From NCBI GenBank assembly GCA_964517135.1, contig CAZFBA010000021.1, forward strand, positions 1 through 64,000: a DNA stretch of 64,000 nt, in the 5' to 3' direction. This document shows, piece after piece, positions 16,764-23,904 of this stretch (the stretch's first letter is position 1; the number at the start of each line of letters is the position of its first letter). Source of the stretch: CAZFBA01 sp964517135 (GTDB taxonomy: Bacteria; Cyanobacteriota; Vampirovibrionia; JBFMGH01). The notes under the pieces were generated by a model, which searched no databases, was not told the origin of the DNA, and saw nothing but the letters and a program-made list of their open reading frames with translations. The position numbers were made by a program, and so were the translations under genes.

Positions 16764-17825
16764 TTATCCCTTTTTTAAGGTACTAACAGGGTTATAGGCT
16801 GTTGAGGTTCCTTCAGGGAAAATGATAATTGGTGAGGTAGTAAGAGGTTTTCGCTCTTTTAATGGGCGCCAATAATCTTTAACCAGTATTATAGATGATT
16901 TTATTAGCTCAAGTTCGAGTTTGTTAATAATATCCTGAAAGTGGCTGTAGCTCTGTATTGCTTCACAAAGGTTAATATGGAGAATGGCGTTTCTGTTTTT
17001 GAGCCCTGCATAGTTTATAAGATAATTCAGGATGTCTTTATAGTATTCAGAATAAGGAAGTGCCGTAAATATACAGGCATGAGAAACAGTATTATCAACA
17101 GTTCTAATGTCAGCATAAGCTACAATAGATTTGTTCTCAGGGTTTTCCAGAACCCACTGGGCAATTTCTATACCATTAAAATGATTTCTAAAAAATCTGG
17201 AAATACCCGAGTTAAAGTCATCAGGGTCTTTTTCAAGGCTAATTTTTGCCTGGGGTTTAAGGCATTCGATGTAGAGGTCATAAAGTTTTTCTGTATCAGA
17301 CGAATTCATCTTTCTAAAGTTATTAATGTCAACTTCGGGCAATATTTCGCCATTAAGTGGGTACTTATATGTATATTCTCTGGTGCAGAATCTGAATCCA
17401 CAGGCATTCTTAAAGAGATCCTGAGCATCTGCATTCATTTCGTCCAGTTCTGCTATGAAGGTTTCTACGCCTTCAGCACCATATTTATTTACAATATAGT
17501 CTATAAGGAGTTTTCCTACGTCATAGGCATTGGGTTTCAAGTAAAACTGATCTATTTTCCAGCGCAATTTGGTCTTTGAATCAGGTATAATAGCAATTAA
17601 ACCAATTATGTTGTCGTTTTCTACTGCTACATAACCTTCTTGAAGAATTTTCCAGCCAAGTGGCAGATAATAATGAATTTTCAATACAGGGCTGGTCAGT
17701 TTTCTGGGGTTAGCACTTGCCACAAAAGATGGCACAACAGGCATATCAACTTCATCAAAGAATTTATTGATCCTGTTATTGTCTGTAATTCTTACTGGTC
17801 TTATTTTTATGCTGGATTGTATCAT
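16764..17825 (-). CDS. GNAT-fold acetyltransferase-like protein
   Basis: The first half reads as a GNAT fold: IKIRPVRITDNNRI at the start, then EGYVAVENDNIIGLIAIIP and a later DAQDLFKNACGFRF typical of the last GNAT strand. The second half (from ~175, FRKMNSSDTEKLYDLYIECL) looks like a second, diverged GNAT-type domain. The usual Q/RxxGxG/A acetyl-CoA loop is only weakly represented (LKPNAYDVGKLLIDYI), so activity is uncertain. The substrate is unknown. Confidence 0.65.
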   Translation of the reverse strand: MIQSSIKIRPVRITDNNRINKFFDEVDMPVVPSFVASANPRKLTSPVLKIHYYLPLGWKILQEGYVAVENDNIIGLIAIIPDSKTKLRWKIDQFYLKPNAYDVGKLLIDYIVNKYGAEGVETFIAELDEMNADAQDLFKNACGFRFCTREYTYKYPLNGEILPEVDINNFRKMNSSDTEKLYDLYIECLKPQAKISLEKDPDDFNSGISRFFRNHFNGIEIAQWVLENPENKSIVAYADIRTVDNTVSHACIFTALPYSEYYKDILNYLINYAGLKNRNAILHINLCEAIQSYSHFQDIINKLELELIKSSIILVKDYWRPLKERKPLTTSPIIIFPEGTSTAYNPVSTLKKG

Positions 17826-17866
17826 AATATTCTCTAAGAAAGCTTGCGCTATAATTCATTTTATAT

Positions 17867-18469
17867 TTATTTTGAAATAAGGTCTACCAGGTTAAAATCC
17901 TGGGGCACTGTAAAATAGTCTTCTGAAAGTAGTTCTGGTGATATAAATTCTTTTTCTTCAATTCTTACAATAGTTTTTCGATCATTAGATGTTATTTCTA
18001 CTTCATGTGGAAAGTATTCAGGCAATTTAATTTTTACTATATAAAAGACAGGGCCAATATTGAAGACCCATTTTTCGTATCTGTCGGGGCCATCAACAAT
18101 TACTGTTTCAAAGTGTGCGTTAATTTCAGTTAAATAGCTTTTAAGACTGATTTTATCCTTAAGTATTTGCAGTGGAGGAAGTTCATGTTCGAGGATATTT
18201 TTAGAATACATTAGTGTAATAGTTTTTCGACGGGGATTAACCAAAAAAGCCTTTTGTGTATCCAGTTCTACGATGTAATAAATTTTGCTCCCTGTATCTA
18301 TTCTAGCTTCATTAGCTTTGATAGTAAAGACAACCTGCTCTTTATCTTTTTTTTCACCTGTTATTTCAGTGACAAGCATTTTTCCACGTGTAGCAGCATA
18401 ATCTCGGGCAGTTATTTCTGCTGGAAATAAAACGAAAATTAACAGTATTACTATAAAATATCTTATCAT
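17867..18469 (-). CDS. Secreted protein, possibly LolA/DUF4412-like
   Basis: This 200-residue protein begins with a hydrophobic signal segment (MIRYFIVILLIFVLFPAEI, cleavage near TARDYA). The mature part is a run of beta strands (VVFTIKANEARIDTGSKIYYIV, in pieces: VVFTIKANEARID, YYIVELDTQKAFLV). This recalls the half-barrel of DUF4412/LolA-type periplasmic proteins. The resemblance is structural guesswork. The ATG directly follows the ridA stop codon (TAAATG), so the two genes form an operon. Confidence 0.6.
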   Translation of the reverse strand: MIRYFIVILLIFVLFPAEITARDYAATRGKMLVTEITGEKKDKEQVVFTIKANEARIDTGSKIYYIVELDTQKAFLVNPRRKTITLMYSKNILEHELPPLQILKDKISLKSYLTEINAHFETVIVDGPDRYEKWVFNIGPVFYIVKIKLPEYFPHEVEITSNDRKTIVRIEEKEFISPELLSEDYFTVPQDFNLVDLISK

Positions 18470-18937
18470 TTAGTCGATTTGAACAATCATATCTATTTCT
18501 ACTGAAGCATTCAGAGGAAGTTCTTTTACCCCAATAGCTGTTCTTGTGTGGTTACCTATTTCCGGGCCAAATATTTCGAGTATAAAATCTGAGGCTCCAT
18601 TAATTACACCCGGTTGATTGTTAAAAAGTACGGCACTTTTGACAAAACCATTTATTCTTACAATTCTGGTTATTCTGTCAAGATCACCTATAACAGCCTG
18701 TATTGCGCTTAAGGCATTTAGAATACAGAGTTTTGCAGCTTTCTGTCCTGATTCTATGTCAGAGTATATACCGCCTATTTCGCCTGAATAAACTATTTCT
18801 CCATCTTTCATAGGTAGTTGGCCTGATGTAAAGACAAGGTTTCCTGTCTGCAAAGCAGGAATATAGCTGGCTACTGGCTTTGGTGCCTCAGCAAGGGTAT
18901 AACCCAGTTCCTGTAATCTTTTAACTATTTTAGACAT
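18470..18937 (-). CDS. RidA family protein (YjgF/UK114)
   Basis: RidA proteins hydrolyse reactive enamines and imines formed by PLP enzymes. The 155-residue product has the family path: NLVFTSGQLPMKDG, IGGIYSDIESGQKAAKLC, and the C-terminal signature HTRTAIGVKELPLNASVEID with the conserved Arg. It belongs to the longer RidA-like subgroup, in which deaminase activity is not guaranteed. It is the first gene of a two-gene leftward operon. Confidence 0.88.
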   Translation of the reverse strand: MSKIVKRLQELGYTLAEAPKPVASYIPALQTGNLVFTSGQLPMKDGEIVYSGEIGGIYSDIESGQKAAKLCILNALSAIQAVIGDLDRITRIVRINGFVKSAVLFNNQPGVINGASDFILEIFGPEIGNHTRTAIGVKELPLNASVEIDMIVQID

Positions 18938-19329
18938 TTTTTACCGCCTGAATACTAATACCAATTTGACATTATACTTGAAAAAAAACGGGTTTAAAAG
19001 CCTTATGCTTTAAAATTAGAGTATAGTTATTTTTATTATTAACAGCTATCTTATATTTTATCTTAATTAAATATAATTTATATTATAATTAAGGAGTATA
19101 AATACACTATAAAGCATTAAGGTTACTCAACAAATTGTTGACTGCAAACTGACTTCAACCGGTCTTAACCTAAAAAATACCTGCAAAAATTGATAACTTC
19201 CCCATTAAGATGTATGAACATAGTATAATTTACATTCTATAATCAATTTAAATACTAAACAAAAAATCAATGCATAACTTAAAAATTTATCACCATAGTT
19301 ATGCGTTAGTCTAATAAAGGAGATAAAAT
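18938..19329. other. Divergent intergenic region with a minimal MITE copy
   Basis: This 392-base gap separates ridA (leftward) from the FMN reductase gene (rightward). It contains AT-rich promoter-like sequence, the palindrome CAACAAATTGTTG (19128-19140), and a 50-base copy of the MITE-like element (19263-19312). AAAGGAG just before 19330 serves as ribosome-binding site. There is no gene. Confidence 0.5.
19263..19312 (+). repeat. MITE-like element, minimal copy (ends only)
   Basis: ATCAATGCATAACTTAAAAA on the left is followed almost at once by ATAGTTATGCGTTAGTCT on the right. The copy therefore consists of little more than its two terminal inverted repeats. Confidence 0.75.
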
Positions 19330-19911
19330 ATGTCTGAAAAACCAAGGATTTTAGCATTTGCAGGCAGTCTAAGAAAAGATTCTCTAAACAAAAAAATTGT
19401 TAAAATTGCTGCAAAAGCAGCAGCTGAAGCCGGTGCAATAGTCACATACATTGATCTTAAAGACTATCAGGTACCTGTTTATGATGGCGACATAGAAGAT
19501 GAGACAGGAATACCGGTAAAAGCAAAAGAATTTAAAGAATTAATGAAGTCTCACCACGGTTTTTTAATTGCATCACCTGAATATAACAGCTCTATATCAG
19601 CAGTACTAAAAAACCTTATTGACTGGGCCTCTAGACCCGAAAGAGGAGAACCTGTGCTGGCAGCTTTTAAAGGTAAAACAGCTGCTCTATTGAGTGCCTC
19701 TCCAGGTAAATTTGGAGGGCTAAGAGGGCTTTATAGCCTTCGAGAAATTCTTCAAAATGTTTTTGTTCTTGTGTTGCCTGATATGTACTCTCTTTCAGCG
19801 GCTGATAATGCATTCAACGATGATGACACAATGAAAAATAATGATCAACTTGCCAGTGTAAATGCTATTGGTGAAAATTTAACTAAATATCTTTTAAAAA
19901 CTTTAGAGTAA
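19330..19911 (+). CDS. NAD(P)H-dependent FMN reductase
   Basis: This is a flavodoxin-fold oxidoreductase of the ChrR/AzoR-like FMN reductase family. It has the phosphate-binding loop AGSLRKDSLNKKI, the family motif LIASPEYNSSISAVLKNLIDW and the loop SASPGKFGGLRG. At 193 residues it matches the family. Such enzymes reduce quinones, azo dyes or metals with NAD(P)H; the physiological substrate is not visible. It stands alone behind a minimal MITE copy. Confidence 0.88.
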   Translation: MSEKPRILAFAGSLRKDSLNKKIVKIAAKAAAEAGAIVTYIDLKDYQVPVYDGDIEDETGIPVKAKEFKELMKSHHGFLIASPEYNSSISAVLKNLIDWASRPERGEPVLAAFKGKTAALLSASPGKFGGLRGLYSLREILQNVFVLVLPDMYSLSAADNAFNDDDTMKNNDQLASVNAIGENLTKYLLKTLE

Positions 19912-20116
19912 CTTTTATTACTTAAAATACAATACCTGAGTAATAGTTTGCAAAAATACTTTTTCACAAGTATTACAAACTGATAAATTGTTAAATGTAA
20001 CCAAATTTCACAATTCTGATAGTGTATTTGACGTATTTTATCAAATATATCTGGTATTTGATGAAAAATAACTATAAAATATAATAAGATATTGATTGTT
20101 TTCAGCAGAGGTTAAG

Positions 20117-21145
20117 ATGGCAGAAAAAAAAGTTATAAATATTGCAACAATGACCAATGCCCAGAAAGTTGCAGCTCTTTTAATACTTTTAGGGCCTCAA
20201 TCAGCCTCTGAAATACTGAGAAATATCAAAGATGAAGATGAAGTGGAACATATTACTCTTGAAATTGCTGCACTGCACAGAGTCCCGCAAGAACACCTGG
20301 AAATTATCCTTGAAGAATTTCATAATATGTTTCAGGCAAGCGGGTTTATAGCTCAGGGTGGCGTAAATTATGCCCGTCACCTATTAGAATCTACCTATGG
20401 AGAGAAAAAAGCCGATGCCATTCTTGATAAAATGATGGCATCTCTGCAAAGTACTCCTTTTCAATTTTTTAACGAAGCTGATCCTTCACAACTGGCAACA
20501 TCTTTCCAGAATGAAAACCCCCAGCTGGTTTCTCTGGTGCTGGCTTATCTCAGACCAGAAAAAGCAGCAGCTGTATTGAACAGTCTTACACCAAAAATGC
20601 AGGCGGCTGTTGCCACCAGAATTTCTCAAATGGATAGAACAAACCCCGAAGTTCTCGCAGAAGTTGAAAGAATACTTGAAAATAAATTTTCCTCAGTTGT
20701 ATCACAGGATTTCTCTAAAGCCGGCGGTGTTGAATGCCTTGCTGACATACTGAACAGATCTGATAGAGCTACAGAAAAAGCTATTATGGAATCTCTGGAA
20801 GAAAATGACCCTGAACTCGCTGAAAACGTACGTGAACTTATGTTCGTCTTCGAAGATCTTATCCAGCTTGATGATAGAGCCATTCAACGACTGTTAAGAG
20901 AAGTAGAAACAAAAGACCTTGCACTGGCTCTTAAATCTGCAAACGATGAGGTTAAAGAAAAAATATTCCGCAACATGTCTGAACGGGCAGGCAATATGCT
21001 TAAAGATGATATGGAATATATGGGCCCGGTGAGAGCTAAAGATGTTCAGGAAATGCAAACTAAAATAGTAGGAATTATTAGAGCCCTTGAATCTACTGGT
21101 GAAATAATCATATCTCGTGGCGGTGAAGACGATATGATTATTTAA
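20117..21145 (+). CDS. fliG: Flagellar motor switch protein FliG
   Basis: FliG sits in the C-ring rotor and transmits torque from the stator and direction signals from FliM/FliY. The product (342 residues) shows all three domains: the N-terminal MS-ring-binding part (TNAQKVAALLILLGPQSASEIL), the middle domain with EXPHPQ-equivalent NENPQLVSLVLAYLRPEKAA, and the C-terminal torque helix (FEDLIQLDDRAIQRLLREV). ATG 20117 fits family N-termini and has AGAGG upstream; ATG 20096 lacks a site. It is not next to other flagellar genes. Confidence 0.95.
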   Translation: MAEKKVINIATMTNAQKVAALLILLGPQSASEILRNIKDEDEVEHITLEIAALHRVPQEHLEIILEEFHNMFQASGFIAQGGVNYARHLLESTYGEKKADAILDKMMASLQSTPFQFFNEADPSQLATSFQNENPQLVSLVLAYLRPEKAAAVLNSLTPKMQAAVATRISQMDRTNPEVLAEVERILENKFSSVVSQDFSKAGGVECLADILNRSDRATEKAIMESLEENDPELAENVRELMFVFEDLIQLDDRAIQRLLREVETKDLALALKSANDEVKEKIFRNMSERAGNMLKDDMEYMGPVRAKDVQEMQTKIVGIIRALESTGEIIISRGGEDDMII

Positions 21146-21501
21146 CGCTTCTCAAGTTTACTTAAAGATAGAATTGCGTCTCTTAAATTGCCATTAAAAT
21201 ATTTGTCTGCAAGGGTTTGAAGATCCTTTTTTAGTGCCATGTCTTTTGTTTCAGCAGTTTGATAAAAATATTTGTTCTTTATCTGTACTTTTTCTAGCCT
21301 GTTCTTTTTACAGAGGCGTAAGCACGTTGTGTGTATTGTAGTATAAACATATTGCTTCTCTGGGTTCTTTTCATTAAGTGCCTTTATTATAGATTTAACG
21401 TCTACAAGGTTTCCATTTACTTCTGTTAAATCCCACACACATTGCATAACACTATCTTCAAGTTCACCAAATTTAACTTTTTTTGATCTGGTTGTTTTCA
21501 T
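21142..21501 (-). CDS. BlaI/MecI/CopY-type transcriptional repressor
   Basis: This 119-residue winged-helix protein fits the penicillinase-repressor family: GELEDSVMQCVWDL, DVKSIIKALN, and YVYTTIHTTCLRLCKKNRLEK with the recognition helix. Classic members are cleaved by BlaR1-type membrane proteases. No such gene or beta-lactamase is adjacent here, so the regulated genes are unknown. Its stop codon overlaps that of fliG in the opposite direction. Confidence 0.8.
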   Translation of the reverse strand: MKTTRSKKVKFGELEDSVMQCVWDLTEVNGNLVDVKSIIKALNEKNPEKQYVYTTIHTTCLRLCKKNRLEKVQIKNKYFYQTAETKDMALKKDLQTLADKYFNGNLRDAILSLSKLEKR

Positions 21502-22053
21502 ACGCTTTCCTGTTGCCTTTTGAAACGATTAATAATAACACAAAACCATATATAAATAGGATTAGATAAAGGTATAATATTGTCTATAGCCTTAAAGAGC
21601 CTGTTTACACACTAATACTTATGTATTGTTGAAAAACTAACCAATTATTGAATTCTCAAGTATTTCGCTAATGATAATCATTCTGAAATTGTGAATTTTC
21701 ATTGCAATTATAAATTAGAAAATATATCTGCTTAATTAAAATTTAAAAAAAAACTCATTTAAAAGATCGTTGCATAACTTAAAAATTTTTCGATGTTCAA
21801 ACCCCAGATACCGCCCACCCTAAAGGAAGGCATGAGGTCTCTTCTTTTTGAAAAAAGAAGCAAAATGTTTTCACAACTGGCTTGCTGACTTCGTATACGT
21901 GCTTTGAAAGCCCGGGGCAAATCGACTCGTTCAATCCATATCTTCACTTTTAATATTTTTAAAATCGAAAACAAAAAATCTATTGCTATAGTTATGCATT
22001 AGTCTTTTTATGATAAATTGTTTGTATAACTTACTCTCAATAAAGGAAATATT
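21502..22053. other. Intergenic region containing a full MITE-like copy
   Basis: Of these 552 bases, the right half (21762-22008) is a MITE-like element. The left half is AT-rich and presumably holds the leftward promoter of the BlaI-type gene. No gene was found; open frames here fall inside the element. Confidence 0.6.
21762..22008 (+). mobile_element. MITE-like element, longest copy (~247 bp)
   Basis: It starts AAAGATCGTTGCATAACTT and ends AGTTATGCATTAGTCTTT. The two ends are imperfect inverted repeats of each other (about 20 bases), and further inward TTCGATGTTCAAA pairs with a matching block near 21955-21970. The interior shares CCGCCCACCCTAAAGGAAGG with the copy at 39846-40027. It has no coding capacity, so it would need a transposase in trans. 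Confidence 0.8.
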
Positions 22054-23793
22054 ATGTTTTTCGGATTTGAACTGGCACTAAATGAAGACTATCTCAACGA
22101 AATTTTTAATGAAAGAAGTGTCGAATATATATTTAACCCGTTAAAAGAATATGAACGGCTTGAAAACAACGACAAAATAGCACTTAAACACCTGGTTAAA
22201 GCATCAAAAGCACTGGATTATGTGTTTTTAAAACAGGATCATTCCAGAAATCTTGACCTTAAAATGGCTCTGCAAGAAGCTGCCCTCAAAGGCAATACAC
22301 GTGCAGAAAAAACACTGAAACTCTTTAAAATCTTTAACGGAATTGAAGGCAATGACGGGCTTTCTAAAACCCCTGTCAGATTATTTAAAAACCTTGAACA
22401 AACTAAAACAAAAAATATTTTTCCTGAAAAGCTTACACCTGAAGAACTTATTAAATATTTAAAGGAAAATGTTGAAGAAATACCTGCTATTTTAAGTTTT
22501 GATACTATCGTTAGAAGAGATGGTAATACTCTTAAGGCAATACCATACTATATTGCCTTTGCCAGAGAGTATAAAATAGCTGCAAAAGAACTTCTTAATG
22601 CAGCAAGCTTTACAACCCACGAAGGGTTTGCTAAATACCTTCGAACACAGGCTCAAGCTCTAATGTCAAATGATCCTGAATATAGCTATAAAGCAGATAC
22701 CCTGTGGGCCAAACTCTTTGATTGCCCTCTGGAATTCACTATAGGCCGTGAATCATACGCAGATACGTTTACAGGCTCTATTGTAGAGAATATCGATTTT
22801 TTAAAATTACTGGAAAAACATAACCTTACAGTAAAAGCCAAAGATTTTATTGGAGCCCGAACAGGCATTGTAGATATCGAAGCCTCCAGAAACCTCATGG
22901 ATTATAAAAACCACCTGGCATCTCTGGCTAAACTTATGCCAGATGCCGAAAACTATAAACAATCAATAAACAATGCCAGCAAAAATGAAATCAACCAAAC
23001 ACTTGTTGATGTAGATCTTGTTTATCTTTCAGGCGATTACAGCGCCCTTAGGCCTGGTATCACTCTTGCTCAAAATTTACCTAATGATGATAAGCTTGCA
23101 GCACAACTCAATTGCGGTAATAGAAATGTGTTCCACAAGCAAATCAGGCATACAGTAGATCATGAAAAACTACTGAAACTCTTAAATTCATTAGTAGATC
23201 AATCTTTACATGATTTATATGACAGAGAAGCCGACCATTTATTTACAATTGGACATGAATTGGCTCATTCCCTTGGACCTGTAACAACAACAGATGGTAG
23301 AGATAAAAAAGTTTCTCTTGGTGATGGCTATGGAGATATAATAGAAGAGTGTAAAGCAGATGTGGCCTCTTTATATGCAATAGATTATTTTGTCAAATGC
23401 AATAAATACAGTCAAAAGCTGGCTAATAAGATGCTTGTTACCTGGGCAGTAGACCAGATGCCACTGAGTGAACCTGACCTGACACAGGCTCACCGAATGA
23501 GAGAGTTGATGCAGCTAAATTATTTTATTGAAAAAGAGGCTATAATGATAAAACCTGCAGGTAAAATGAATGTAAATCTTGATAAAATGATCCCTTCTGC
23601 CCGCAATATGCTTGTAGAAGTCATTGAAATTCAACTTGAAGGCTCAGCTGATAGAGCAAGACAATTTGTCGAAAAATATGGCTCCTGGAATGAAACTATG
23701 AAATATATCAGCACAACTAAACAAAGCTTAAAACCAAAACCGTTCAAGATCTTAAAAATGCCACTAGCCGAAAAGCTTCTTGCAGAGGCATAA
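22054..23793 (+). CDS. M49-like zinc peptidase (dipeptidyl-peptidase III-related)
   Basis: This 579-residue, cytoplasmic-looking protein carries the zinc site H401-E402-LA-H405 in GHELAHSLGP and the second motif E431-E432-CKAD in IIEECKADVASLYA. The latter is the M49 family EECxAD motif that supplies the third ligand. DPP III enzymes normally have HExxGH; here the spacing is the ordinary HExxH, as in some bacterial relatives with HEISHGLGP. The start at 22054 follows AAAGGAAA. It is a single gene behind a MITE copy. Peptide specificity is not predictable. Confidence 0.8.
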   Translation: MFFGFELALNEDYLNEIFNERSVEYIFNPLKEYERLENNDKIALKHLVKASKALDYVFLKQDHSRNLDLKMALQEAALKGNTRAEKTLKLFKIFNGIEGNDGLSKTPVRLFKNLEQTKTKNIFPEKLTPEELIKYLKENVEEIPAILSFDTIVRRDGNTLKAIPYYIAFAREYKIAAKELLNAASFTTHEGFAKYLRTQAQALMSNDPEYSYKADTLWAKLFDCPLEFTIGRESYADTFTGSIVENIDFLKLLEKHNLTVKAKDFIGARTGIVDIEASRNLMDYKNHLASLAKLMPDAENYKQSINNASKNEINQTLVDVDLVYLSGDYSALRPGITLAQNLPNDDKLAAQLNCGNRNVFHKQIRHTVDHEKLLKLLNSLVDQSLHDLYDREADHLFTIGHELAHSLGPVTTTDGRDKKVSLGDGYGDIIEECKADVASLYAIDYFVKCNKYSQKLANKMLVTWAVDQMPLSEPDLTQAHRMRELMQLNYFIEKEAIMIKPAGKMNVNLDKMIPSARNMLVEVIEIQLEGSADRARQFVEKYGSWNETMKYISTTKQSLKPKPFKILKMPLAEKLLAEA

Positions 23794-23845
23794 ATTAAAT
23801 ATTACCAGAAATAAAGTTATAATTAGTAAGAATTAAATATAACAT

Positions 23846-23876
23846 ATCTTGTATTCTGGATAATTAAATACAAGAT
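23846..23876. terminator. Hairpin between convergent genes
   Basis: ATCTTGTATT and AATACAAGAT form a 10-bp stem around an 11-base loop, midway between the M49-like gene and the CHAT gene that converges on it. There is no strong T-run on either side, so it may be a weak two-way terminator. Confidence 0.4.
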
Positions 23877-23904
23877 AGATAACAAATATAAACTTTTTCA
23901 ATGC

